A DNA stretch of 64,000 nucleotides from Stigmatella aurantiaca (GCF_900109545.1 NZ_FOAP01000012.1:62001-126000); one strand, 5' to 3'. Numbered from the stretch's first letter, positions 1 to 8,919 are shown. Made by a program: numbers and translations. The notes: generated by a model from the sequence alone, not told the origin.

Positions 1-31
1 TATAAGGATACGCATGCCCCCGGGATGGACA

Positions 32-60
32 GGTAGGATGCGCGCCTCCCCTATCCTACC
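32..60 (-). terminator. inverted repeat at the recG stop
   Basis: GGTAGGAT (32-39) and ATCCTACC (53-60) form an 8-bp stem with a 13-base loop that includes the recG stop codon. No T-run follows on the minus strand within the window, so it is only a candidate transcript-end structure. Confidence 0.3.
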
Positions 61-2783
61 CGGGCCAGCGCCAGACGGCCTTCCCAGCGTTCCTCCAGGG
101 CCTTCACGAGCCCCAGGTGCTCGGGCGCCTGGAGGTGGGCATCGCGTTCGAGAATCTTCCGCGCCTCGATCTGGGCCAGGGAGAGCAGGTCCCCGTCCCG
201 GACGAGGTTGGCCACGGCCAGCTCCGGCAGGCCGCTCTGGCGCGTGCCGAGAAACTCCCCGGGGCCGCGAATCTCCAGGTCCTTCTCGGCGATGACGAAG
301 CCGTCGCTGCTGTGCTCCATCACGGACAGGCGCTCGGTGGACTCCCAGGAGCGCGCGAGGCTGGCGATCAGGAAGCAGAAGCTGATGGCGGCGCCGCGCC
401 CCACCCGGCCCCGGAGCTGGTGAAGCTGCGAGAGCCCGAAGCGCTCGGCGGCCTCGATGACCATGACGGAGGCATTGGGCACGTCCACGCCCACCTCCAC
501 CACGGTGGTGCACACGAGGATGTGAATCTGCCGCTCGCGGAACGCCTCCATCACCGCGTCCTTCTCCTCGGGCTTCATCCGCCCATGGAGCAGCCCCACG
601 CGGGCGTGCGGAAACACCTGCTGGAGCTTCTCCGCGCCCTGCGTGGCGTCCTCCAGGTCCAGCTTCTCGGACTCCTCCACCAGCGGATAGACGATGTACG
701 CCTGGTGCCCCTTGGCGATCTCCGCGCCGACGGCCTCGTACACGCGGGCTCGCTGCTGGGCGTTGAAGACGCGGGTGGACACGGGGGTGCGCCCCGGGGG
801 CAGCTCGTCGATGATGGAGACGTCCAGGTCCCCGTAGAGCGTCATCGCCAGGGTGCGGGGAATGGGCGTGGCGGTCATCACCAGCACATCCGGCGTGGGG
901 CCCTTGCTCATCAGCGTGTGGCGCTGGAGCACCCCGAAGCGGTGCTGCTCGTCGATGACGGCGAGCCCCAGCTTCTCGAAGGCCACCCCGCCCTGGATGA
1001 GGGCATGGGTGCCCACCGCGAGGTGAATCTCCCCCCGGGCCACGGCCTCGCGCACCTCGCGCTTGTGCTTCGCCGTCCCGGCGGCGCTGACCAGCCCCAC
1101 GCGGAAGCCCAGCGGCTCCAGGAGCCGGCGGAAGCTGCGCTCGTGCTGCTCGGCGAGGATCTCCGTGGGGGCCATGACGGCCACCTGGTAGCCGTCCTGC
1201 AACGCGAGCAGCGAGGCCACCACCGCCACGGCCGTCTTGCCCGAGCCCACGTCCCCCTGGACGAGCCGGTTCATGGGCTCGGCGCGGGCCATGTCCTCGG
1301 CCAGCTCGTCCACCACGCGCGACTGCGCGCCGGTGAGCTGGAAGGGCAACGCCCCCCGCGCCCGGGCCATCCGCTCCCGGGAGACATTGAAGGCGATGCC
1401 CCGCTCCGTCTTCACGTTCTGGCGCTTGAGCCCCATGCCGAGCTGCAGGAAGAACAGCTCATCGAAGGCGAGCCGCCGGTGCGCGGGGCTCTGGTGTGAA
1501 TCCAGCGCCTCCAGGTCCGCGGTGTCCGGAGGAAAGTGGATGCTGCGCAGCGCCTCGGGCAGCGTCACCAACCCGAGCCGCTTGCGCAGCGCCTCGGGCA
1601 GCGGCTCCTCGAGCTGCTGGGCGTAGTTCTCGCTCACCCGGGCGGCCACATCGCGGAACGAGCGTTGATCCCCCCGCTCGAAGCCGGGATAGATGGGGAC
1701 GATGCGGTTGAAGTGGACCGAGGAGGACTCCAGATCCTCCGCGGGCTCGATCTCCGGGTGCGCCATCTCCCGGCCGGACATGGAGGCGCGGACCTCGCCG
1801 GAGAGCACGAGCCGCTTGCCCACGGTGAAGCGGCTCTTGAGCCACGGCCCGGCGTGGAAATACGTGGCGGCGATGCTACCCGACGGGTCGGCGACCACGG
1901 CCTTGAAGTAGCGCTTGCCGTTGCGGCCGGCCACGTAGTCCGCCGACTTCACGGTGCCCACGGTGACGCCGCGCCTGCCCGGCTCCAGCCCGGCGATGGT
2001 GTGCAGCTTCCGCCGGTCCTCGTAGCAGCGCGGCAGCAGGAAGAGGATGTCCCCCATGCGCCGCAGCCCCTTCTTGTCGAGGGCATTCAGCAAGCGCGGA
2101 CCGAGCCGCTTGCCCAGCGTCTTGAGCGGCGTGGACAGCGGCCCCGAGCGCGGCGCGATGGACAGCAGCTTCGCCTCGGCGCGGGATTCCTCGGCCCCCG
2201 CCGCGCGCTTGCGCTTCTTGCCCGCGGCGGCCTTCTTCGGTGCGTCGGCCTTTGGCTCCGGCGCCTTCTGCGCGGCCGTGGCTGGAGGCTTCACGGCGGG
2301 GGGCTTCGCGGCGGCGGGCTTGGGTGCGGCCGGAAAGGCCAGCCGCCCGGAGGCAGGGCCCACGGGAGGTGGCTCCGCGGCCTTCCACGGGGGAACGCCC
2401 TCGCGCACGGGCTCGACTTTCGCGGCGGGAGCGCGCTCCGGGACCGGAGCCTCCGGCGCGGCCACGCGGGCCAGCTCGGGGGGAAGCTCCAGGCCACTGA
2501 GCTGAAGCGCGGACACGATGCGCCGCAGCGCGGCCTTGCGGTGCTCCACCTGCGGCGCATCCACGTGGGGCAGCGCGGCGCGGAGCACCGTCAGCGCCTG
2601 GGAATCAACCCCCGAGGCGCCCGCGAGGGCCCGCTCCAGCAGGCCGCGCAAATCCCTCACCGTGGACAGCTGGGCGAAGTCCCGCTGACAGGCGTACCGC
2701 AGAGGCCCTACGAGGCTGACGAGTGGATGGCTCACGTGCGAATCCGAGCGCTCATCGTAAAGAGCGGGGATGACGTTCCGCAC
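51..2783 (-). CDS. recG: ATP-dependent DNA helicase RecG
   Basis: RecG is a superfamily 2 helicase that remodels stalled replication forks and Holliday junctions. The protein (910 aa) has the RecG wedge/OB region at about residues 220-400 and then the helicase core. Walker A GDVGSGKT is at 510-517, the DEQH box at 611-614 and TATPIPRT at 638-645. The usual family length is near 690 aa; the extra length is an N-terminal region of about 200 residues containing a Pro/Ala/Lys-rich stretch (about 110-197) ending in a basic KKRKR patch. The start used here is GTG at 2783. A second in-frame GTG at 2735 (protein beginning SHPLVS after the start) is an equally good candidate because neither has a strong ribosome site. 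The stop codon lies inside a small inverted repeat. Confidence 0.93.
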   Translation of the reverse strand: MRNVIPALYDERSDSHVSHPLVSLVGPLRYACQRDFAQLSTVRDLRGLLERALAGASGVDSQALTVLRAALPHVDAPQVEHRKAALRRIVSALQLSGLELPPELARVAAPEAPVPERAPAAKVEPVREGVPPWKAAEPPPVGPASGRLAFPAAPKPAAAKPPAVKPPATAAQKAPEPKADAPKKAAAGKKRKRAAGAEESRAEAKLLSIAPRSGPLSTPLKTLGKRLGPRLLNALDKKGLRRMGDILFLLPRCYEDRRKLHTIAGLEPGRRGVTVGTVKSADYVAGRNGKRYFKAVVADPSGSIAATYFHAGPWLKSRFTVGKRLVLSGEVRASMSGREMAHPEIEPAEDLESSSVHFNRIVPIYPGFERGDQRSFRDVAARVSENYAQQLEEPLPEALRKRLGLVTLPEALRSIHFPPDTADLEALDSHQSPAHRRLAFDELFFLQLGMGLKRQNVKTERGIAFNVSRERMARARGALPFQLTGAQSRVVDELAEDMARAEPMNRLVQGDVGSGKTAVAVVASLLALQDGYQVAVMAPTEILAEQHERSFRRLLEPLGFRVGLVSAAGTAKHKREVREAVARGEIHLAVGTHALIQGGVAFEKLGLAVIDEQHRFGVLQRHTLMSKGPTPDVLVMTATPIPRTLAMTLYGDLDVSIIDELPPGRTPVSTRVFNAQQRARVYEAVGAEIAKGHQAYIVYPLVEESEKLDLEDATQGAEKLQQVFPHARVGLLHGRMKPEEKDAVMEAFRERQIHILVCTTVVEVGVDVPNASVMVIEAAERFGLSQLHQLRGRVGRGAAISFCFLIASLARSWESTERLSVMEHSSDGFVIAEKDLEIRGPGEFLGTRQSGLPELAVANLVRDGDLLSLAQIEARKILERDAHLQAPEHLGLVKALEERWEGRLALARVG

Positions 2784-2846
2784 GGAATGGAACGGGGGGA
2801 GCGGGCACGGGCCCCCTCCCCCGGTCGCTGCTCCGGCGGCAGTGCG

Positions 2847-3356
2847 TCAGGGGGCCGGGGCGGACTCGTCGTCCTGCGGATCCTCGAAGCGGATGTCCTG
2901 GATCTCGAACTCGCGCTCGCCCCCGGGACTGCGCACCAGGGCCACATCCCCCACGCGCTTGCCGATCAGCGCCCGGGCCACCGGCGAGGTAACGGCGAGC
3001 CAGCGCTTCTTGATGTCGGCCTCCAGCTCGCCCACGATGCGGTAGGTCACCGTCTTGTCGGTGTCCGGATCCAGCAGCACCACGGTGGCGCCGAAGACGA
3101 CCACATCGCCCTTGAGCTTGCTGGTATCGATGACCTCGGCCCGGGCAATCCAGTCATTGAGGTCCAGGATGCGGCCCTCGATGTGGCCCTGCTTCTCCTT
3201 GGCCGCGTGGTACTCCGCGTTCTCGCGCAGATCTCCATGGGCCCGGGCGACCTCGATCTCCCGAGAAATCTTCCCGCGCTCGACGGTCTGGAGCTGCTTG
3301 AGCTCCTCCTTGAGCTTCCGGAGACCGGAGGGGGTCATCGGGATGTTACCGCTCAT
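2847..3356 (-). CDS. greA: Transcription elongation factor GreA
   Basis: GreA binds the secondary channel of RNA polymerase and stimulates cleavage of backtracked transcripts. The 169-aa protein has the family layout: an N-terminal antiparallel coiled coil (about residues 8-80) with the acidic tip region around DLRENAEYHAAKE, then an FKBP-like C-terminal domain (about 85-160). Length is close to the usual 158 aa, with a short acidic tail. ATG 3356 follows a good GGAAGGAG ribosome site. The gene lies 63 bases upstream of recG on the same strand, so the two may be co-transcribed. The leader holds a terminator-like hairpin directly before the ribosome site (separate entry). GreB is less likely, but Gre paralogues cannot be separated with certainty by eye. 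Confidence 0.93.
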   Translation of the reverse strand: MSGNIPMTPSGLRKLKEELKQLQTVERGKISREIEVARAHGDLRENAEYHAAKEKQGHIEGRILDLNDWIARAEVIDTSKLKGDVVVFGATVVLLDPDTDKTVTYRIVGELEADIKKRWLAVTSPVARALIGKRVGDVALVRSPGGEREFEIQDIRFEDPQDDESAPAP

Positions 3357-3377
3357 CGAACCAGCTCCTTCCAGGGC

Positions 3378-3425
3378 AAAAAATAAAAAGGGCCGCCTGC
3401 CGGCACGCCCTTTCCAGGGGCGGCC
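3378..3425 (-). terminator. Intrinsic-terminator-like attenuator in the greA leader
   Basis: Read on the minus strand, GGCCGCC (3425-3419) and GGCGGCC (3397-3391) form a 7-bp GC stem. It is followed at once by CTTTTTATTTTTT (3390-3378), a classic intrinsic terminator. It ends only about 20 bases before the greA start, just ahead of the ribosome site, and downstream of a candidate promoter. It therefore sits inside the greA leader instead of behind a gene. Confidence 0.7.
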
Positions 3426-3453
3426 GGAGAGCGGCTACCGCAAAGCTGCCCCA

Positions 3454-3482
3454 AATGTAGGAGAGCTTTGACTATCGAGCAA
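3454..3482 (-). promoter_or_regulatory. Candidate sigma-70-type promoter for greA
   Basis: On the minus strand TTGCTC (3482-3477), a 17-bp spacer and TACATT (3459-3454) resemble -35 and -10 boxes. The predicted start is near 3447, giving a leader of about 90 bases that contains the terminator-like hairpin. Confidence 0.45.
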
Positions 3483-3553
3483 ACGAAAGCAGCCGGCACG
3501 GCCCGATAAGCGTCTGGGTGTTCGGCGGACAACCAACCCACTAGGCTGGGCGC

Positions 3554-4081
3554 ATGCTGTTGGTTCGCGAGGTCCGGGCCCTGGCGGGCAATCTTCAGAA
3601 AGAGGACTTCCTGCGGCAGGTGGGGCCCTTCGTCCTCGTGCGGCAGCCGCCGGATCCGGTGATGGAGCGGCTGGCGTTGCGGCTCGGGGCGCACCGCACC
3701 CGGGTGGCGCGCGCACAGGCTTCCGCCAAGATGCTCATGGCGGAGCTGCTTCAGCACCTGGATGACCTGAGCGTGGCCACGCTGCCGCCCATCCGGGGCA
3801 GCGAGGAGCTGCAGATTGGCCGCCTGCCCGACAATGATCTCGTCGTGGACGACCCGTCCGTCTCCAAGCGTCACGCGGTGCTGCGCTGGGACGCGCTGGC
3901 GCGCCGGTGCATGCTGACGGACCTGGGCTCACGCAACGGCACGTTGATCAACGCCGAGTACATCCGCGACGCCAATGCCCTCGTGAGCGACGGGGACATG
4001 CTGAGCTTCGGGGATACGGAATTCTGTTTCCTGGAGACGCTCAGTCTCCTGTCGATGTTGCACACCGCGCACTACGCTTGA
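3554..4081 (+). CDS. FHA-domain protein (first of a tandem pair)
   Basis: A 175-aa protein with one C-terminal forkhead-associated domain, a phosphothreonine-peptide binding module. The FHA signature residues are present: GR at 89-90, SKRH at 104-107 and SRNGT at 126-130. The first 75 residues form a conserved lead-in (VREVRAL...FLRQVGPFVLV) shared with the next gene, so the two are tandem paralogues. No membrane segment, kinase or effector domain is visible, so it probably acts as a small cytoplasmic adaptor for Ser/Thr kinase signalling; that role is inferred. It is divergent from greA, with about 200 bases between them. The next gene starts 12 bases after its stop. Confidence 0.85.
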   Translation: MLLVREVRALAGNLQKEDFLRQVGPFVLVRQPPDPVMERLALRLGAHRTRVARAQASAKMLMAELLQHLDDLSVATLPPIRGSEELQIGRLPDNDLVVDDPSVSKRHAVLRWDALARRCMLTDLGSRNGTLINAEYIRDANALVSDGDMLSFGDTEFCFLETLSLLSMLHTAHYA

Positions 4082-4093
4082 GGCACACCCGTC

Positions 4094-4615
4094 ATGATCT
4101 CCGTCAAGGAATTGCGAGCACTCGGCACGTCGCTCCCGCTGGACGCCTTCCGCCGCCAGCTGGGCCCCTTCGCGCTCATCCAGCGCCCCCCCACCGAGGA
4201 CCCCACGGCGGGGGCCATCACCACCCGGGTGGCGAACCCCAAGGTGATTGAACAGGGCATCGTCTCGCTGCTGTTCGAGTTCGACGAGCTCATCGTCGCG
4301 CTGCTGCCCCCGCTGGAGGCCACCGACGCGCTGTCCATTGGCCGCATCACCGGCAACGAGCTGGTGGTGGAGGATGGCTCGGTGTCCAAGCAGCACGCGC
4401 GGCTGCAATGGAACCAGGCCGAGCGCCGGTGCACGGTGAAGGACCAGGGCTCGCGCAACGGCACCTTCCTCAACGGCACGCTCATCATGGACCGGGAGGT
4501 GACGCTGCGCGACGGCGACATCCTGAGCTTCGGGCACGTGCAGTTCTGGTTCCTGCTCACCGAGACCCTGCACGCGCGGCTGCGCGGGGAGCTGGCCGGC
4601 GGGCGCCAGAAGTAG
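4094..4615 (+). CDS. FHA-domain protein (second of a tandem pair)
   Basis: A 173-aa paralogue of the preceding gene with the same two-part layout: an N-terminal block (VKELRAL...FRRQLGPFALI) and a C-terminal FHA domain with GR at 83-84, SKQH at 98-101 and SRNGT at 120-124. All residues normally needed for phosphothreonine recognition are present. The 12-base spacing implies one transcript. Divergence between the copies is greatest in the linker between the lead-in and the FHA core, which may give them different partners. It is convergent with the monooxygenase gene downstream. Confidence 0.85.
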   Translation: MISVKELRALGTSLPLDAFRRQLGPFALIQRPPTEDPTAGAITTRVANPKVIEQGIVSLLFEFDELIVALLPPLEATDALSIGRITGNELVVEDGSVSKQHARLQWNQAERRCTVKDQGSRNGTFLNGTLIMDREVTLRDGDILSFGHVQFWFLLTETLHARLRGELAGGRQK

Positions 4616-4642
4616 CGGGGCGCCCGCGCACGGCCGTGCGGC

Positions 4643-5794
4643 TCAAGGGGCGGAGAAGGCGATCCTGCTGCGCATCTCCTGCGTCACGTGCGTGGGGGCC
4701 GTCGCCTTCAGGAGCTTCTCCCGCACCCAGCACGCGGCGGGGTTCGTCCACTGGCCAATCTGGCCAATCCGGTAGGACCGGGTGACGAATTCATTGGCCC
4801 GCTTCACGCGCAGGGCCTGGTAGCGGCCGAGCGCCGCGGGCAGCTCCGCCTCCACGGCCAGGCACCGCGCGAGCACCACGGCATCCTCCACGGCCTGGCA
4901 GCCCCCCTGCCCCATGTTGGGCGTCATCGGGTGCGCCGCATCGCCCAGGAGCACCACGCGCCCCTTCGTCCACTGCTTGATAGGGGGCCGGTCGTGGATG
5001 TCCGTGCGCAGGATGGCCGAGTTCGGCGTGTTCTGGATGAGCTGCGGAATGGGGGCATGCCATCCGGCGAAGCGCTTGAGCAGCTCCGTCCGGGCATCCG
5101 GCTGGTCCACGCCGTGCTCCGGGGCGTTCGCCGTGGCGAACCAGTACGTCTGCCCGTTGCCAATGGGGACGACGCCGAAGCGGACCCCCGGCCCCCAGCT
5201 CTCGGAGGTGTAGTCCGGACGCACCCCGCCGGACACCTCGCACACCCCGCGCCAGCTCGTGTAGCCCGAGTAGCGCGGCGCGGGCTCTTGCAGCATCTGC
5301 GCCCGGACCGCCGAGCGCAGGCCGTCGGCGGCCACGAGCAGATCGCCCCGGACTTCGGTGCCGTCCGCGAGCTTGACGAAAACCCCATCGGGCCCGTCCC
5401 GGTAGCCCTCCACCTTGGCCCCGAGCGTCAGGCAGTCGTCTCCCACCGCCTGGTGGAGCACGTCCTGGAGCAACCCCCGGTGGAGGGTGATCATGGGCGC
5501 GCCCGCCGCCTCGGACACCTCCCTCACCATCATGGAGTTGAGCGTTTCGTTCTGGGGCGTGAGGATGCCGCCCGCGTTGATCTGCTGCCCGGCCGCGGCC
5601 ACCTGAGAATCAATGCCCAGGGTGCGGAAGGCCAGCATCGCATTGCTTTGCATCGAGATGCCCGCGCCCACCTTCAGCATGGCGGGAGCACGCTCGAAAA
5701 TCCTGAAAGCGATTCCCGCCCGGCGCAGGGCCACCCCGAGCGTGAGTCCACCAATACCACCGCCCGCGATGAGCACCGTGAATCCAGTCTTCAT
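4643..5794 (-). CDS. FAD-dependent monooxygenase (aromatic hydroxylase family)
   Basis: A 383-aa group A flavoprotein monooxygenase of the salicylate/6-hydroxynicotinate hydroxylase type. These use NAD(P)H and O2 to hydroxylate an aromatic substrate. The N-terminal Rossmann motif GGGIGG is at residues 11-16. The central DG motif (VAADGLRSAVR) and the C-terminal GD motif (LLGDAAHPMTPNMGQGG) are both intact. The reading frame stays open far upstream, but ATG 5794 is the natural start because the FAD-binding strand begins directly after it. The substrate cannot be read from the sequence. It stands alone, between an FHA gene (convergent) and a lipoprotein gene (divergent). Confidence 0.9.
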   Translation of the reverse strand: MKTGFTVLIAGGGIGGLTLGVALRRAGIAFRIFERAPAMLKVGAGISMQSNAMLAFRTLGIDSQVAAAGQQINAGGILTPQNETLNSMMVREVSEAAGAPMITLHRGLLQDVLHQAVGDDCLTLGAKVEGYRDGPDGVFVKLADGTEVRGDLLVAADGLRSAVRAQMLQEPAPRYSGYTSWRGVCEVSGGVRPDYTSESWGPGVRFGVVPIGNGQTYWFATANAPEHGVDQPDARTELLKRFAGWHAPIPQLIQNTPNSAILRTDIHDRPPIKQWTKGRVVLLGDAAHPMTPNMGQGGCQAVEDAVVLARCLAVEAELPAALGRYQALRVKRANEFVTRSYRIGQIGQWTNPAACWVREKLLKATAPTHVTQEMRSRIAFSAP

Positions 5795-5894
5795 GCGGGC
5801 GGACTTAGCACCAGCCCGCGGGCGCGTCCCGATTCTTTCCCAGGCCTCCTCTGGCATTGCCGGCGGCGCTCCATTGGGCTTTCCTAGAACGCCA

Positions 5895-7826
5895 ATGCGC
5901 TCATGGAACCGTGCCGCCCGGGCCCTGGCCGGGATGCTGCTGCTGCTGCTGGCCATCGCCTGTGGCGAGCCGCAGGAGATGGTGGTCGTCCACGAGGAGC
6001 TGGGGCTCCGCGAGGAGCCGCACCCCGAGGCCCCCGTGGCGGAGAAGCTGCCCCGGGGCTCCCGGCTGAAGGTACAACCCGCCCGCCCCTGGGAGACCGA
6101 GGGGTGGCGCCGGGTGATGACCCCCTCTGGCATGCGCTGGACGACGCTCGAGGGGCTCGCCCCATTTCCGCTCCAGGGTGAGCTCCGCTTCGTCTGGCAG
6201 GAGGAGCTTGCCGTCCATTCCAATCCGGACCCTTCCGCGGAGACCGTCGAGACGCTGAAGCTGGGCGACGAGGTACACCTGCTGGCCACCCCGGTGCCGG
6301 GCGTGGCCGGGTACACCGGCGTCATTCGCCAGGGCACGCTGCTGGGCTTCGCGGACACCTCCGCGCTCCTCCCCCAGAAGCCCACGGCGGAGCTGCTCCG
6401 GGATGAAGTCCGCGCGCGGCTCAAGCAGGGCGACTTCGCCCAGGCGATGCGCTGGGCCCGGTCCGCCCGCGCCCTGGCCGAGGGCACGGGGCGCAGCGGA
6501 GCGCTCGTCGATGCGCTGGAGCGCGCCGGCACGGAGCCCGCCTCGCTCCAGACGGAGCTCGACTTCTCCGAGAAGGCCCGCGGCGCGGAGCCGCCCCGCG
6601 TGGGGGCCAAGGGCTGGGTCATCCCCTCCCGCGTCCACCTGCGCGAGGGCGCGGACCTGCGGGACAGCATCATCACCGTGCTGTCGGCGGACGCGGCGGT
6701 GGAGGTGCTGGACATCCAGGCCCCCTGGGCGCACGTGGCGCTCGTGACGCCGCAGACGCCCTGGATGGCGGTGGACCTGGGGGACTTCGCCGAGGTGCGC
6801 GGCGGCAAGGTCCAGCGCGCCTCCTTCTTCACCCGCCAGCGCGGCCAGAGCCGGGGCTACCTGCCCATCGCCGCGCTCCAGGCCCAGCGCCTGAGCGCCA
6901 CCGGGCAGCTCACCCAGGCGATGGCGCTGGAGCCCGGCGCCGCCCGGCTCGAGCTGCTCAAGCGCGCCGTGGCCCTCGCAAAGCCGGACGAGCGCGCCCA
7001 GGTGGCCCCGGCGCTCATCGACGCGGCCTTCCAGGAGGAGCGGTACCGGCTGGCGGTGGCCGCCGCCCTGCGGCTGAAGGACCCCGGCGCCCCGGCCCCC
7101 TCCGTCCGCAAGGAGCCGAAGCTCGACGGCGTGACCAGCCTCTATGGCTGCACGGGCCACCCCCTGGAGGCGCGCGTGGAGCCGGTGGAGTTCTCGCTGG
7201 GCATGAAGCTCGCGAAGCCCCAGGGCTCCGTCTGCGCCCAGGTCTCCGGCCTGGAGTCCCCATGCGATGTGTGCCTGTCGGACCTCTCCGACTACGATGC
7301 CGAGGCGCATCAGCACATCCTGCGCAACAAGGCGGGGGTCGACCAGATGCTCGGCGAGCACGAGGAGATCATCACCCAACATTTGAAGGACTCGTCGCGG
7401 CTGGAGAACCTCTACGCCAAGCCCTCGCGGATGCGGGTGAGCGTGAAGCCCGGCTCGCAACCCGGCCTCTCGCTCTACCTCTTCGAGCTGCCGCTGGAGG
7501 TGAACCGCTACCAGGACAAGCCCGTGCTCACCCCGGCCTTCCGGGAGGCGCGCATGCTGGAGGCCCTCCTGCCGCTTGGCCCGGCCGAGGGCCGCTGGGA
7601 GTACTGGATAAGCACCCTCCAGTGGGAGGACTCGGCCCATGGCGCGATCCTCGGGATGGACGCCACGGCGGCCTGGAAGGTCATGCAGGACTTCGCCCAG
7701 GCCCTGAAGAAGACGCCCGAGGCGTTCCTCGAACGCAACGAATACGAGGGCGTGGTGTACACGTTGCACCTCTCCCGGCACTGCGGAAAGTGCCCCACCC
7801 GTCAGAAGGTCCGTCCCGGTCGGTGA
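5895..7826 (+). CDS. Predicted lipoprotein with SH3-like repeats
   Basis: A 643-aa protein with a lipoprotein signal: a short basic start, a Leu-rich core and the lipobox LAIAC with Cys about 23 residues in. After it come segments resembling bacterial SH3 domains (about residues 28-80, 100-150 and 245-290, each with a LREG/LREE-type turn). A helical middle and a C-terminal region with four cysteines (around YGCTGH and PCDVCLSDL) follow. SH3-like domains often bind peptidoglycan or peptides, so an envelope role is likely but unproven. The reading frame extends upstream, but ATG 5895 puts the lipoprotein signal at the N-terminus. I do not recognise the C-terminal half. Confidence 0.75.
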   Translation: MRSWNRAARALAGMLLLLLAIACGEPQEMVVVHEELGLREEPHPEAPVAEKLPRGSRLKVQPARPWETEGWRRVMTPSGMRWTTLEGLAPFPLQGELRFVWQEELAVHSNPDPSAETVETLKLGDEVHLLATPVPGVAGYTGVIRQGTLLGFADTSALLPQKPTAELLRDEVRARLKQGDFAQAMRWARSARALAEGTGRSGALVDALERAGTEPASLQTELDFSEKARGAEPPRVGAKGWVIPSRVHLREGADLRDSIITVLSADAAVEVLDIQAPWAHVALVTPQTPWMAVDLGDFAEVRGGKVQRASFFTRQRGQSRGYLPIAALQAQRLSATGQLTQAMALEPGAARLELLKRAVALAKPDERAQVAPALIDAAFQEERYRLAVAAALRLKDPGAPAPSVRKEPKLDGVTSLYGCTGHPLEARVEPVEFSLGMKLAKPQGSVCAQVSGLESPCDVCLSDLSDYDAEAHQHILRNKAGVDQMLGEHEEIITQHLKDSSRLENLYAKPSRMRVSVKPGSQPGLSLYLFELPLEVNRYQDKPVLTPAFREARMLEALLPLGPAEGRWEYWISTLQWEDSAHGAILGMDATAAWKVMQDFAQALKKTPEAFLERNEYEGVVYTLHLSRHCGKCPTRQKVRPGR

Positions 7827-7890
7827 GCCCCCTTTAGGCATCCCTGAAGTACAGGTTTTCTTCGCTTCCGGCCGGCCTCACGTTGCGGCC

Positions 7891-8919
7891 ATGAACACCA
7901 GCGCCGACCCGTCCCGGTACCCCAAGGACACCCGGGCGCGCGCCCACAGCATCACCTACGCCATCCGGAAGGAAGAGCACCGCCTCCGGATGCGGCACGC
8001 CTGGCTCCAGTACCAGAGCCAGGCGGGCCTGGTCTTCCTGCTGGCCAGTCTGGCGGCCCTGGCGCTCATCGCCTCGCTCTACGCGCGCGGGCACCTCGCC
8101 GGGTGGTTGGCCCTTCCGCTGATGGCGCTGCCGCTCTCCGTCATTCACGAGCTCGAGCACGATCTCATCCACCACCTCTACTTCCGCCACCAGCCCTGGC
8201 TGCAAAACCTCCTGCTGGGGGTGACGTGGGTGTGCAAGCTGGGCATGAACCCGTGGACGCAGCGCGAGCTGCACCTGCACCACCACAAGGTGAGCGGCCA
8301 GCGCGAGGACGTCGAGGAGCGGATGCTGGGGCTGGGCACCCGGAGCCTGTTCCTGCGGCTGGTGCTTGCCACCTCGCCCCTGGGCAGCACGCTGCTGCTG
8401 CTGGGCATCCGCAAGGACGCGCCGGGCTTCCCGCCCAGGCAGATCCTCGCGGGGCTCCTGCCCACGAGGCTGTTCGCCGATCTGCTGCTGCTCTTGGCCC
8501 TGGCCTACGGGCTGACGGGCAGCATGCATCCCGGAGGCCCCCTGCCCGCCTGGGGCTGGCCGTGGGTGAGCGGCGCCGTGACGCTCTGGGTGCTGCCCAA
8601 CCTGCTGCGCCAGGCCTGCCTGACGCTCATCTCCTCCTACAGCCACTACTACGAGGACATCCCCCAGGGAGATGTCTTCTTCCAGAACCAGATCCTCCAC
8701 CACCCGCTGGTGTGGCCGCTCAACCTCTTCACCTTCAACTTCGGCAAGACGCACATCATCCACCACTTCGTGGCCAACCAGCCGTTCTACCTGCGGCAGA
8801 TGGTCGCGTCCGTGGCGTTCGAGGAGCTGAAGAAGCAGGGCGCGCGCATCAATGACTTCAGCGTCATCTCGCGCGCCAACCGCTGGGGCAACCCGCGCTA
8901 CTCGATCTTGAACTCCTGA
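7891..8919 (+). CDS. Membrane fatty-acid desaturase family protein
   Basis: A 342-aa integral-membrane di-iron enzyme of the fatty-acid desaturase/hydroxylase superfamily. Three histidine clusters are visible: HELEHDLIHH beginning at residue 86, HLHHH at 128-132 and HIIHH at 288-292, matching the HX3-4H, HX2-3HH and HX2-3HH pattern. Hydrophobic spans at about 45-65, 70-90, 155-175, 190-210 and 222-245 fit the four-helix topology. It could desaturate or hydroxylate an acyl chain or a specialised-metabolite substrate. The 3' end overlaps the convergent hydrolase gene by 22 bases. No clear ribosome site precedes ATG 7891. Confidence 0.85.
   Translation: MNTSADPSRYPKDTRARAHSITYAIRKEEHRLRMRHAWLQYQSQAGLVFLLASLAALALIASLYARGHLAGWLALPLMALPLSVIHELEHDLIHHLYFRHQPWLQNLLLGVTWVCKLGMNPWTQRELHLHHHKVSGQREDVEERMLGLGTRSLFLRLVLATSPLGSTLLLLGIRKDAPGFPPRQILAGLLPTRLFADLLLLLALAYGLTGSMHPGGPLPAWGWPWVSGAVTLWVLPNLLRQACLTLISSYSHYYEDIPQGDVFFQNQILHHPLVWPLNLFTFNFGKTHIIHHFVANQPFYLRQMVASVAFEELKKQGARINDFSVISRANRWGNPRYSILNS

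Noticed and set aside
117-3386. Long plus-strand frames opposite recG and greA
   Set aside because: They mirror the codon pattern of the minus-strand genes, are rich in Gly/Arg/Ala/His and match no family; typical of very GC-rich DNA.
5613-5894. Upstream extension of the SH3-like lipoprotein
   Set aside because: The extension overlaps the 5' end of the divergent monooxygenase gene, and the true signal peptide and lipobox begin at ATG 5895.
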